NCBI RefSeq assembly: GCF_001704415.2
Contig: NC_030836.1
Location: forward strand, 29,362,001 to 29,426,000
Length of the DNA stretch: 64,000 bases
Direction: 5' to 3'
Source: Capra hircus
Lineage: Eukaryota; Chordata; Mammalia; Artiodactyla; Bovidae
In this document: piece after piece, positions 43,488-54,473 of the stretch
How the letters are laid out: each line of letters begins with the position of its first letter
How positions within the stretch are numbered: the first letter of the stretch is position 1
Notes under the pieces: model-generated
Databases searched by the model: none
The model's input: only the letters and a program-made list of their open reading frames with translations
Told to the model about the DNA's origin: nothing
Translations under genes and position numbers: made by a program

Positions 43488-44241
43488 ATAGCGGCTGCTC
43501 CTACACAGCTCGTGTGTATTCTCATGTGCACCTCTCACACAGCTGCCATCTCCTTGAGATGTGGTTTTATTGATCACTGCAGACCCAGTGACACCCACCC
43601 TGCATGGTGAGCCAGTGGATGTAGGAAGCAGGCTTGGCTGAAGTGCACACCCCTTTTTGCAGCAAGGATGGGGCTTAGCACTCAGGTCTCAGGACTCCCA
43701 GGCTCTGCTCTGCTCACCAGACCCAATGGCCTCAAGGAGACCACTGGTAGGTCCCTAGCTGTTGGACCCTCCTGCTCCCAGTTAGAGAAGAACAAGAAAT
43801 GAATCGGCCGGCTGCTGCCGCCGCCTAAGTGCTTCCATTTATTCACAAGCTGCAAGACAAAAGCCTACCCCCCCAGCATATGCCAGATCAAAGGCAAAGA
43901 ACAAAAGGGACTGTGAAAGGAAGATGCTGGAAACAGTGGCTACTTTGATGCAGGCAGCTCTTTGAGATAGCAACTGAGAACTGAGCCCCCAGCAGGGAGG
44001 AGAGGCAGACGTGGTTGCCAGAAAATCACGAAGTGGGGTGGGTACTAGGAGCTCAGTGGGTTTCTGGGGGGCACCAGGAGTGGGGAATCTCGTTAACGTC
44101 ACCTCCTTGCCGCCTTGCCTCGGGGCCTCACCAATGCATCCATCAGGAGAACCAGAGTTCCTGCAGGAACGGCAATCGAAGCCAGAGATTTGAAATGGAG
44201 GATTGTATGTAATGGCTAGAATAACATAGTAGTTAATAGGA
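43488..44241. other. Unique DNA, nothing recognised
   Basis: No repeat or gene recognised. Confidence 0.4.
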
Positions 44242-44456
44242 AGCTTCCCTGATGGTACAGTGGTAAAGAATCTGTCTACCAATGTAGGAGACACAGGTTT
44301 GATCCCTGGGTCAGGAAGATCCCTTGGAGAAGGAAATGGCAACCCACTCCAGTATTCTTGCCTGGGAAATCTCATGGGCAGAGGAGCTTGGCAGGCTACC
44401 TACAGTCCATGGGGTCACAAAGAGTCAGACATGACTTAGCTACTGAACAACAACAT
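44242..44456 (+). repeat. Bov-tA SINE
   Basis: Sense: 'gcttccctgatggtacagtg', 'ccactccagtattcttgcct', tail 'agtcagacatgacttagcta'. Confidence 0.95.
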
Positions 44457-45228
44457 GAAGCTATTATTAACAATAAAATGACTTTATAGTTTATAATGCA
44501 GTAACTTGGTAAGTTACTCTATTTAGCCCAGGGTTGCAGCAACATCCCCAATCCTGTCCACTCCTCATGAGTCCACCTTGAGAAAATATAAGCACAGAAA
44601 GGGAAGCAGTGTTTTTGTTGTCAGCTGAGCTTGGGCTCAAAACTCTGGAGCTGTCTGGTCAGCTGGATAAGACGATGCTTCTTACCAAGCAAGTCAGGCC
44701 TAAACAGCCTCATGACGATGGCCAATCCATCTCAGCCCCAGGAAGGCCAGATCAAGAGATGGAGAGACAATGAAGACCGAGTCTTTTCCTCCAGCTCCTG
44801 CGTTCAACTTTGGCCTGGGAAGCCTGGCCCAGAATCAGGATACTGGCTCTGGCTTGGCTGCCACCTCGGAGAAAAGGGGAGACACTTTTAGGAAGGTGAC
44901 CTTCTGGTGCTGGGATGCTGCTCGTTGAGAGACTTTGCTGAGGAAGAAGCAGCCTAAGGAGAAACTTGGGATCTGACCCCAGAGAGCCATAGACAACAAA
45001 GGCCCAGTGAGAGCCCTTTCTCTTACCAGAAAACAGAGCAAACCAGAGGTTAGCAATATGCTGAGCCCTAGGGGAAAACAGGGCTTAAGAGTTCCATTTT
45101 GGACCCTGAACAGCTTGCCCTACCCATTGGATTCTTGGATAGTTTTGGTGAAATCAGAGGAGGGAGACCACCCTTATCGTGACACTGAAGACATGAACGC
45201 TGGGCTCAGAGGCATCTTGAGATATTTG
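44457..45228. other. Unique DNA, nothing recognised
   Basis: No repeat or gene recognised. Confidence 0.4.
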
Positions 45229-45452
45229 GAGGCTTTCCTGGTGGCTCAGATGGTAAAGAATCTGCCTGCAATGCAGGAGATCTGGGTTTGATCCCTGGGT
45301 TGGGAAGACCCCCTGGAGGAGGGAATAGCAACCCACTTGCTATTCTTGCCTGGAGAATCCCACAGACAGAGGAGCCTGGCGAGTTACGGTCCATAGGATT
45401 GCAAAGAATCAGATGCGACTGAGTGACTAATAAACGCTCTCACTTTCACCTC
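45229..45452 (+). repeat. Bov-tA SINE, left arm of inverted pair
   Basis: Sense: 'ggctttcctggtggctcaga' to 'gactgagtgactaataaacg'. Confidence 0.95.
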
Positions 45453-45463
45453 TGATAAGAGTA

Positions 45464-45668
45464 CGTGGGTGCTCAGTTGTGTCTGACTCCTTGCCACTCC
45501 TTGGACTGTAGCCTGCCAGGCTCCTCTGTCCATGGGATTTTCCAGGCAAGAATGCTGGAGAGGGTTGTGCTCCTTCTCCAGGGGATCTTCCTGACCCAAG
45601 GATTGAACCTGCATTTCCTGCATTAGCAGGTAGATTCTTTACCACTGTGCCACCTGGGAGGCTTCTTT
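45464..45668 (-). repeat. Bov-tA SINE, right arm of inverted pair
   Basis: Antisense: 'ctcagttgtgtctgactcct' to 'tgccacctgggaggcttc'. Only about 11 bp separate it from the sense copy to its left. Confidence 0.94.
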
Positions 45669-46059
45669 AATCAGAGTGCAACCTTTCAATTCAGACTGGT
45701 AATTTCTAGCCCCTTTGTTGAAACATCAGTTATGGTTCTCTACAGTCTCCCTTTTGGTTTGGGGCTGTTGCAATTTTGAGCATCTTTCAAGCAAGGCGGG
45801 AAAGTATTTTTAGCAATGGCAAGGCATCACAGGCCTTATGCCCAGCAGGAGCTCAGATGGTATCCTGGACCAGAGGAGGAGGACCACAGTCACTGCCAAG
45901 GCGCCCTGTCTAGACAGCCCTCTGTCCCTCACACCGCAGGAAGGCGGCACCCTAAACTCGGGACACCTTCATCATCCTCCCAGTCCTCTTCTGTCCCCGG
46001 GAGGCACACAGTGTGCTGGGACGATCAAAGGGGCGGTATCTTTGGAAGGATCTAGGCTC
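45669..46059. other. Unique DNA, nothing recognised
   Basis: No repeat or gene recognised. Confidence 0.4.
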
Positions 46060-46490
46060 TCTTCTTCTCCCTCTGAGCTGTCACTTGCTGTAAAGATGAT
46101 CATTGATATGCCGCCATTATACTTCCATAATCATTAATATTCTTAAAAGGCTCTTGGAAACACATTTATACGAGGCTACACGATCCGTTCCTACACTTAC
46201 TTTCAATTTAAATAACGGCTTCAGCCAGGGTTTTGATGTGCTGTTTACTTTAATTACTGTTCTGCCCCTATCTGTGTCTTGACACAGTGTCATTTAATAT
46301 TTTATGAATTTCCTTTAGCCCATTTTTTCCCTGATATGTGTGATGCTAAGGGGCTGCTGAAGCAATTTTTTTTTTTTTTAACTTGCACTTTTAACTTTTC
46401 TGAAGCTCGCTGTAAACAAGATGTGGCATGTCTTACAGACTCTCTTCCTCTGGTGATAACGGGAGAGGATAAATAAACTAGCAGACAGCC
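46060..46490. other. Candidate conserved enhancer-like block
   Basis: Longest clean AT-rich block of the window, about 430 bp without repeats. Sites include TAATCATTAAT (46128-46138), TTTAATTACTG, CATTTAATATTTTATG, the forkhead word TGTAAACA (46411-46418) and AGATAA-like GATA words at 46468. Conservation inferred from texture only. Confidence 0.45.
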
Positions 46491-46606
46491 GCCTTGCCAA
46501 GCTGGCACAGGGATGCCAGGGCCTTCTGCCCCTGCCAGGGGTTCAAAGGGACAGGCCAGGGACTTCAGACGAGGCAGGAAGCAGCCCAGAAGGAATCAGA
46601 GTCTGC

Positions 46607-46742
46607 TTCTCAATGTGTGGTCAGACAGTTTGGGGGCCACCTGGGAGCCCCACCCCAGAACCACTGAGTCAGAATCTGCATCTTAACAAGATCTCCAGGT
46701 GACTCATGTGCCCATTAAAGCTTGAGACACACTGCAGTAGAG
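46607..46742 (+). mobile_element. MER5A hAT-type element
   Basis: 'ccccaccccagaaccactga', 'gtcagaatctgcatcttaac', 'aagatctccaggtgactcat', 'cttgagacacactgcag'. Confidence 0.8.
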
Positions 46743-46949
46743 GAAATCAACCAGTGGGTGAGAAGAAAATAGGCTTTTCTCTGCTGCTCTCTCAAAATTT
46801 CCAGGCTTTCATGAAAAAAATGTTAAAAAAAGCTCTACTTTCAAAATCCATGATAGATTTTTCTTGGACAATTTCAAAAGTAGTTCAAATGCTGTGTTGT
46901 TTATTTGGCCCAAGATTTCGTGTATACCATCCCCCCCCCCATTTTTCCT

Positions 46950-47240
46950 TTCATCTATTTGTTCATTTATGAACCCTTGATTGAGTACTGTTATATCCTA
47001 GGAATTGTGGAAAGTGATAAATAAGACACAAAATGCCACCTGCTATAGTAGAGATACAGTCACAGTGAGAGGGGGATTCATGGAGAGGTCAGAGAAATGT
47101 TCTCTGAAAAAGTGATTCTTGAACCAATTCTAGAAGAATGTATAGGAGTTTGCAGGTGAACGTAAAGGGCTGGTTGGGTGTCAACTGAGGCCGAGGGAAT
47201 GATGATATAAAGACTCGGACATAAATGTTTAGAGAATGAC
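46950..47240 (-). repeat. L2 LINE fragment
   Basis: Antisense: 'tgttcatttatgaacccttg', 'cctaggaattgtggaaagtg', 'agtgattcttgaaccaattc', 'tataggagtttgcaggtgaa'. Preceded by a C run at 46930. Confidence 0.55.
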
Positions 47241-48567
47241 ATTGTCTTTTAGTTCAGCCCTGTTTCCGGCTCTGGTCGAGGGCAGGGCTGACTGGCATGG
47301 CCTGGACCAATCACAGCATCTGTAGCCTGGAGGCTCATAGGGGATGTTTCCCATCTTAGGGAAGAAAGGATTTTCCTGTTGGGACCATGGTTGGCAGCTG
47401 CTGGGAGAGGATCAAGCACCAGGACTCAGAGTTTTGGCGGACATGTCAACTCAGTTCTACCAATGGTTAGTGGTGGCCTTTGATGATACCCTCGATCTCT
47501 CTGTAAATCTGTAAAACAAGTTCCTAGGAAGGCTAGGTGAGACTGAAATACATGAAAGAGACCAGCACTTTGCTGGCGTGCCAAAACACGAGTGGATCTG
47601 CGCATGAGTCAGAGGCCAAGGAGTGGAACAGGAGGTGAGCAATAGCAAAGGAAACCGACAAGGCCAGGTGAGCACCGGGGACCCTGGAATGTCAGAGACT
47701 CAAGCAGGACCCACCAGGAAGAGACGAAGGGGAGTCTCCATCGGCCCCATGCCCGTGTCCTCCACCCACTCTTTGTGGACAGTTTATACAGAAACCAGGC
47801 CTGTAACCTGCCAGCTCAACACTTCGGTTGAAAAGTAAAACCACTCATGGGACAGGCCAGACCAGGGTATGAACTTGGTAAGGTGCCCCAGGGAATTGGG
47901 GCTTACTGGAGAAGGTGGCTTTGGAGGGAACGGATGGCTGCCAGGCCTCTGAAGATGGGAAATGAGAGAAGAAGGAGTTGGAACCTGTAACTCTGGTTTC
48001 AGGACAGGTGTTAATATTATTTCCTTGTCTCTTTCTATATGAACTGAAGTAAATGGTGCTTGGGGGCCAGAACCAAGCCAAAGAGGAGACATGAAATTGA
48101 GAGTGCACAAATCCAGCTAAAAATTACTTTTCACCCCTTCCGGTCTTCTATACCACATTCATTCTGGGTAACAGGGGATGGATGATCTAAGTTTAATGGT
48201 AAAGTCAGAGAACTGACTCCTAATACTGAAGGTACAAACGAAATACCCTGATATTTCCAGACCCTGAGCTTCTAGGCATCGGCACTTTGACAGGGGTCTG
48301 GCTATGCCCACAGCCATAATTATGCTTTTTAGTTCTCACTGCTGTTTACAACTCTGATGTAGCCTGAAAATTCCCACAGCTAACGTAGTAGAAGGGCAGA
48401 GCAGTGTTTAATACATGTATTAGCTTCTTTCTTTGCATAGGTATTGCAGCTGGCTTCCTAGTTTTGTGTGAATTTGCATGAACTGGGTCACCAGAGGGAC
48501 TGTCCAGGGAAAGCAGATGATCTGGTTTACTTTCAGTTGCCATCACAGCAAAAACAGCCTCGTTTCG
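47241..48567. other. Unique DNA, nothing recognised
   Basis: No repeat or gene recognised across this long stretch. Confidence 0.4.
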
Positions 48568-48790
48568 GGGGCTATATACTCTGTGCCAGACATTTTACAT
48601 ACATTTTCTCATTGAATCCTTCAATCCACCCTATGAAATAGGTATGGTCACGTCCATTTTGCAGATAAGCAAACTGAGGCTCAGCGAAGTAAAGTCATTT
48701 GGCCAGTTACATAAAAAGCTGAAATGTAAACGTCAGAGCTGGGATTTGAATAGAGGGGTCCACCTCTGGTCAACCACCCCATCCAAGCTC
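48568..48790 (-). repeat. MIR SINE
   Basis: Well preserved antisense MIR: 'ctgtgccagacattttacat', 'ttttgcagataagcaaactg', 'aggctcagcgaagtaaagtc', 'agagctgggatttgaataga'. Confidence 0.9.
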
Positions 48791-48859
48791 TTTGTGTGTT
48801 CCTATTGCCTTCTAAACAGAGAACTCGAAGGTTGGAAGGATCTTCAGCAACTATATAGG

Positions 48860-49056
48860 CCAGCGATTCTCTTCTGTTCCGCAGATGTCCGAAGGTACCT
48901 TGGGTTGTCACAGCTGGTGGAGGGGGGGTGCACGTGCGCTCCTGGCATCCTGTGGCCAAGGTTGCTCCTACACATCCTTCCACGCACAGAACAGCCCCTG
49001 CCACAATGGGTCAGCCTACCCCACAGGTCAACAGTGCTGAGGTTGAGCAATCCTTG
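48860..49056 (+). mobile_element. hAT-Charlie-type non-autonomous element
   Basis: 'cagcgattctcttctgttcc', 'gggttgtcacagctggtgga', 'gaacagcccctgccacaatg', 'agtgctgaggttgagcaatc'. Second copy of the 42744 family. Confidence 0.65.
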
Positions 49057-49065
49057 TCTAGACCC

Positions 49066-49150
49066 ATCTCCTGATTTTACAGCTGAGAAAATTGCATAGA
49101 GGGAGGGTGAGAGGTCACAGAGAGAGTGGCTGATGGGGATTGCCAGGCTT
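49066..49150 (-). repeat. MIR SINE remnant
   Basis: 'tgattttacagctgagaaaa', 'gagaggtcacagagagagtg'. Confidence 0.5.
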
Positions 49151-49734
49151 GTCCCTGCGGTACCCGGGAAGAAGAACTCAAAGGCTGCGCCCTACTCCGG
49201 CTGTCATGGAGTGCGGGAGGGAGAGATGCTATTCAGGGAGCCAGCAATTTGTTACATCAGAACACATTATCTTCAGGGGCAGCATCTTGTTTAGATTGCA
49301 GGGGAAAAAAAGGCTAAAGTTTTCTCAAGTAGTAAGTTTCCCACTTTTGCTCCATTTGGCAATTGTCTGATGCAGATTCGGCATCAGAATCCGGGTGAGT
49401 GTGCTGAGCTGGGCTATGTTTGTCAAGGGGAGAATTAATGTGTCCTCCTGATTGGAAGCTGACTTTGGGGACAAAGGTGGGTGTCAATGCATTGGGCTGG
49501 GGCCAGTGGAGGGAAGCAGGACACATTCAAGGCAGAGTATGTGTTGGCAGTTGCAGTTCCAGAGTGCTGAGGGCAGTGGCCACCGAGGCAGGGAGAAGGT
49601 GATGCCACTCGCCTCCCTGTCACTGGTCGCCATGCGTTACCACCCAAGCAGTCCCCACGACTCTGGGGTCTAGGGGTGGGACATGTGGTGGAGAGAGAAC
49701 AAGGGCTTCGAGGTCACATGTGGATCCTGGCGAA
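49151..49734. other. Unique DNA
   Basis: 49235-49445 ('gcaatttgttacatcagaac', 'catttggcaattgtctgatg') is repeat-free and may be a weak conserved block. No gene recognised. Confidence 0.35.
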
Positions 49735-49885
49735 GGATTCAGGCAAGGGCTAAGCATCTCCAAGTCTTGGTTTCCCTAACGATACAACGATGGCGGTCAT
49801 CCCAGGGGTGGACGGAATGAGATCGCTTACGTGAACACTTAGCACTGCGACGACTCACAGGACACATCAGTATGCGGTAGCTTCT
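49735..49885 (+). repeat. MIR SINE remnant
   Basis: Sense: 'ccaagtcttggtttccctaa', 'cttacgtgaacacttagcac'. Confidence 0.5.
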
Positions 49886-49984
49886 TCCCCATCTCGGCAT
49901 CCTTCCGTGGATGAGGGTGTCTGGGGACATGGTGAACTAGTGGAGACTTGTGTGTGCACTAGGTTGGTAAGGGCAGGACATTTT

Positions 49985-50182
49985 ATTTATTTATTATTCT
50001 TTTTACTTTTTATTTTGTATTGAGGTAAAGCCGATTAACACTGTTGTGATAGTTTCAGGTGAACAGCAAACGGACTCAGCCATACATATACGTGTATCCA
50101 TTCTCCCCCAAATTCCCCTCCTATCCAGGCTGCACGTGACATTGAGCAGAGTTCCCTGTGCTATACAGCAGGTCTTTATTAA
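49985..50182 (-). mobile_element. L1 3' end, left part of a composite insertion
   Basis: Antisense L1: 'gattaacactgttgtgatag', 'tccattctcccccaaattcc', 'gagttccctgtgctatacag'. It shares one target duplication with the CHR to its right. Confidence 0.88.
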
Positions 50183-50199
50183 AAAATTTTACTTTCCTT

Positions 50200-50316
50200 T
50201 TTTTTCCTTTTTGGCCACACAGTGGGGCACACGGAACTTTCCCAATCAGGGGCTGAACCTGTGCCCTCAGGAGTGGAAGCTTGTAGTCTTAATCACTGGA
50301 CCAACAAGGAGGTCCC
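50200..50316 (-). repeat. CHR-type SINE, right part of a composite insertion
   Basis: Antisense CHR: T-rich tail, 'ccacacagtggggcacacgg', 'ttaatcactggaccaacaag'. Right flank agggcaggacatctt (50317-50331) matches agggcaggacatttt (49970-49984), left of the L1. Confidence 0.85.
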
Positions 50317-50331
50317 AGGGCAGGACATCTT

Positions 50332-50933
50332 AAATTCACAAGCACATCTAAGGCTTCCTGTGTGCTGGTTACTAGGTGTGCAAGGCCCACAGCTAAGCCC
50401 AGGAACAAAATCTGACCTGTCTTTATTCCAAGGTGAGAAGACTCCCCAACAGCGCTGCTGGCCGCCCCACCGACCCGCCTCCTCTGGTCCTCTGCCTTCC
50501 TCCCAGCAGACAGCTCCCTCTTTCCCCCATCCCTGACATGGGCCACAGGTGGAAGTGGGCCTCATGCAGGAACCTGTCCAGACTCCACCTGGCATGCCCT
50601 GCCTGTGCCTCCCGTGGGGTTCTCAGAGCTTCTCAGAGCCACACGAACAGGATGCAGGGTTCATGGAGACGAGCGGAGCCCTTCAGTAACCAGGCTGAGG
50701 CTCCCAGTTCTTTTCCAGTAGCACCGCACTGTGGTTCCATATTTGCTGGGTGATAATTAATAGCACTTGGTCTGTACATCTTGAGCTTATTTCTCATTTG
50801 TTAAGAGGTGAAGTCACTGCAGACATCTCATTTTCTGGCTTCCTCCATCCTTTCCCTTCCCAGAAATGGCCTTTCCTATTTTAGCCCTAGCAGGTCTTGA
50901 GAACAGAAGGCCCAAACCAAACAAAACAACATT
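50332..50933. other. Unique DNA, nothing recognised
   Basis: No repeat or gene recognised. Confidence 0.4.
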
Positions 50934-50972
<39 letters not shown>

Positions 50973-50995
50973 ACACACACCCACACACACACTCC
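50934..50995. repeat. CA microsatellite
   Basis: Long CA run with three CCCA interruptions near its right end; probably length-variable. Confidence 0.95.
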
Positions 50996-51204
50996 AACCC
51001 AGAAAGAGATTATTGCTGTATGAATGAGGTAGTTACCTGAAAAAAAGTTTTTGGAAAAAGAAAAGAAATGAACTTCACCCTGAGCCCCCCAGTGCCTCAG
51101 GGCTGACCTGGTGTTAGACAAGAAATTCCTTAAAGGCAGAGCGACATCTCGTTTCCTTATTCTTCTGGACGATGTCTAGTAAACAGAGCACCTCAGTGAT
51201 AAAT

Positions 51205-51425
51205 CCATCATTAACTGAGAGCCTCGTCTGTTCCAGGTGCTTAAATATATGTTTCATTTAATTATAACACCTCAGCAATCTTAAAAGGCAGGTATGTAAT
51301 ATCCTCTCCACCGTACAAACAAAGAGACCGAGTTCCTGAAAGACCAAGGAACTTGCTCACAGCCACACAGCTAGAAAGTACCAGAACAGAAACTCAGATC
51401 CAGACTGGTCTGTCTCTGAAGCTGA
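51205..51425 (-). repeat. MIR SINE
   Basis: Antisense: 'gtctgttccaggtgcttaaa', 'ttaaaaggcaggtatgtaat', 'acagccacacagctagaaag'. Confidence 0.85.
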
Positions 51426-51587
51426 ACTCTCCCTATGGTTCCATGTTCGTGTCTAAAACGTGCCTTCACCAATGCGAACTGCCCAGCTTCTGCAGACAAC
51501 TCGCCTGCTGAGCACCAGATGACACCCCCAGTGATGTTCAAGTGACCTCCTCCTGGCCTGGTCACAGGCTCCTCCAGAAACCTCTTA

Positions 51588-51760
51588 ATTTTTCTTCTCT
51601 TAACTTTTGTATTGGGGTATAGCTGATTAACAATGTTGTGATGGTTTCAGGCGAACGGAGAAGGGACTCAGCCATACATATACATGTATCCACTCTCCCC
51701 CAAACTCCCCTCCCACCCACCTTGCCACATAGCATTGAGCAGAGTTCCCTGTGCTTGCTG
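51588..51760 (-). mobile_element. L1 3'-UTR fragment
   Basis: 'tattggggtatagctgatta', 'acaatgttgtgatggtttca', 'ccccaaactcccctcccacc'. Confidence 0.9.
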
Positions 51761-51769
51761 CAGGCTGAG

Positions 51770-51840
51770 TGGGCATTAATGAAATAGCCTCATTTATAGG
51801 GGAAGAAACTGAGGAATTTGGGTCAAGTTGAGCAGCCCCT
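51770..51840 (-). repeat. MIR SINE scrap
   Basis: 'gaagaaactgaggaatttgg' within a short MIR-like context. Confidence 0.35.
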
Positions 51841-53196
51841 GAGGAGTGCTTGGTCCCTTGGTTGAGGGGTGGGGTCCAGAGCACCCTGAACCTTGCCTGG
51901 GTTTTACACCACCTGTCACGCTCTTTCTGAGGGTTTCTTGCCAGGCTCAGCCACTCGGTTTGGTAACCCCTTCTCCCAGGCCCTCACATCATCGCCACAC
52001 ACCTGCACCCTCACCACCATGCTACACGGCACACCAGCCGCTGCAGGGTCCCTGGGCCTGAGTCGGGAGCAGCTCCCTTTGATTTCAGGTCCCAGTGTCC
52101 CCTCACCCACACGCCACACCTGCCCTCCCCCACCAAGCTGACTTCCACTTAGCTGCTCCAGCACTGCGGCGCCCCTCCTCCCTCTGTGGTGGGGACCTTG
52201 CTGGCTGGGCTCTCGGTTTGGGGATGCCCTCTGACTCTCCCCTCTGGCTTCCCATTAAGGGGCCTGGGAGGGCTCCCTGGCCTTAAAAGGGGCCCCAGCC
52301 CCATCTCATCCTCTCATTCGGACACACCCCACGCCACTGTACTAGCAGTGGTCAGCGCGGCCACTGGAGAGGGGTGACTGCCCCGAGATGCCCCCCACCC
52401 CCTGACCGACCTGTGTCTCCCAGGGGTGGCTCACACCCCCTCTTCTTCCCACCTTGCCTAGTCCCTAGACTAGGTTGGGCCACCGTCTTGGGGGCACAGG
52501 AAGGAAGGTAGGAATCTAGGCAGTCTCCAGCCTGCCTTGCCCTCATCTGGAATCCAGTTGCAATGATGGAAATGCAGAGTCCCTTTAATCCAGGTGAGGC
52601 CCAGGAGGCCCGGGCTCCCCCCACTTCAGGTGAGCTGGAGCCACCTGCTCCTCCCCAACCCCCAAGGTTCTGGTTCCTTCTTTCCTCTGTTGACAAACTA
52701 CCTCTGGACAGTTGTGTTGCTTTTTGTTAAATGTTTCATTCTCAGACATCTGTCACTGTTGCGGCTACCAGCGCCAAATGTTCATCCTCATTGCCTCCTG
52801 TTCTGCCACGGTCCCCTCCTCCAGGAAGCTCTTAGAGGAAGGGGCCTGGAGCAAAGCGGGTACCGGCTACCCCAGTCCCAGGGAAGGTGGGGCCCTGCCC
52901 CTAGGATGCTGCAGCAGAGTGGAGGGGGGCTGTGTTGACTGTCATGTGTGGGGGCCACCTTCTCCACCTGCTCTGTCAGGGAGGAGGCAGCCACAATTTG
53001 TCCCAGCCTGGGGCTCCCCCTCTGGTTTCCTATTTGCAGTTACTTGAATTTAAAAAATATCCTCTTCTGTAAAGAAAAAAAAAAAGTCTGTATTTCAAAT
53101 ACAAAGTCTGTATTTCAGGCGGAAAGAGGTGCAAACCACAGACAAGGCCTGCGGAGGGCTTGGTAGGCGAGATGGCCTTTGGCGTGGGTGGGGGCA
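51841..53196. other. GC-rich unique DNA
   Basis: No repeat recognised. Several short overlapping open frames on both strands, none convincing. Confidence 0.4.
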
Positions 53197-53209
53197 AAAC
53201 ACCTCCAGC

Positions 53210-53487
53210 TGCTGCTGCTGCTGCTAAGTCGCTTCAGTCGTGTCCGACTCTGTGCGACCCCATAGACGGCAGCCCACCAGGCTCCCCCCTCCCTGGGATT
53301 CTTCAGGCAAAAACACTGGAGTGGGTTTGCCATTTCCTTCTCCAATGCATGAAAGCGAAAAGTGAAAGTGAAGTCGCTCAGTTGTGTCCGACTAGTAGCG
53401 ACCCCATGGACTACAGCCTACCAGGGTCCTCTGTCCATGGGATTTTCTAGGCAAGAGTGCTGGAGTGGGGTGCCATTGCCTTCTCCG
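53210..53487 (-). repeat. BOV-A2 dimeric SINE, recent insertion
   Basis: Antisense dimer: AGC-repeat complement (GCT units), 'cagtcgtgtccgactctgtg', linker 'gaaaagtgaaagtgaagtcg', second monomer to 'ccattgccttctccg'. Perfect 13-bp target duplication aaacacctccagc at 53197-53209 and 53488-53500. Confidence 0.97.
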
Positions 53488-53559
53488 AAACACCTCCAGC
53501 AGAGAGGCGCTAACCCCTGCCAATCAGGCAGCATGGCTCAGGTTTCAAGAACCTCAGGG

Positions 53560-54090
53560 AATTTAGGGGCAGCAAATAAAATGCTGCATTTCGCCAGAGC
53601 GGAGGGGATTGGACAAGAAGGAGCACTTAGAATTTTGACACTGCACTTTGATCAGTTTGACACGTTTAATATTATAGAAATATTTCATTGTTTCAGCTGA
53701 GACGAGCAAATCTAATCACCCATCCAGCTGAACTCTAAAGCGGTCATGATTCACTGGAGGGGTAGAGGGGGGGCGGGGCGCAGAAAGAGAAAGAAAGAAA
53801 GAAAAACCTGATTTAAAATCCAGCTTAACCTGAGGTAATTTGGCCCATTAGTTCAAGTGGTGTTTTTTTCCCCCTTCTTTCTTATTTAAGTCATTGCTCT
53901 ATTTTTGAGATATTATTTTTTAAAAGTGGCATCTAATTATGTTTTCTCTCCACATTCATTTCGAGCAGGTAATGAAAGCTACAGTGGGGAGTTCTACTGT
54001 GATTAATGGAAGGAACTGCAGATGGGGCTGAATTGAAGCAGCGGTGTAAAAAATGGTTTTATAAATAGGATTGAAAGAAACAAAACTGTT
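53560..54090. other. Candidate conserved enhancer-like region
   Basis: Two AT-rich parts, 53560-53700 (CACTTTGATCAGTTTGACAC, ATTATAGAAATATTTC) and 53860-54090 (GCATCTAATTATG, AGCAGGTAATGAAAGC, GTGATTAATGG, TTTTATAAATAGG). Between them is a G-rich and GAAA microsatellite stretch at 53767-53806. Conservation inferred. Confidence 0.45.
53767..53806. repeat. GC box and GAAA microsatellite
   Basis: GGGGCGGGGC (SP/KLF-type box) followed by about four GAAA units. Confidence 0.6.
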
Positions 54091-54462
54091 CTATTGCTAA
54101 GTTCAGTGGAGATGGTAGGTGCTGCAGTCATCTGGAAGTCGTCTGGAGAAAAGTCTGTCTGGATATTCCAGGCCTTCAGTAGTCACAAACATGCTCTGAC
54201 TTGGGGGATGGTCACATGAAAGCCCCTCACTCACAGATCTCTTCTGCCTGGAATCACGTTGCTTATATTTGCAGTTTATCCCTATGGGTAAAGCACGGCT
54301 CTCTCCCAGCATCGTCTTCTATCTTGGGAGACAAGACTAATAAAACAATAATCCTGTAGCTCAAGACTTTAAGATTGTAGCAGCCAGCTACCAGCTAGGG
54401 GGTACTGGGTGCTTTGATGGAGAGGTGGGGAGGGGTGGGCGCACAAAAAAGGACTGAAAGAC
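54091..54462. other. Unique DNA, nothing recognised
   Basis: No repeat or gene recognised. Confidence 0.4.
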
Positions 54463-54473
54463 AACGTTAGACA

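Noticed and set aside
51841..53196. GC-rich segment as a promoter
   Set aside because: CpG density looks low and there is no promoter motif; GC richness alone is not evidence.
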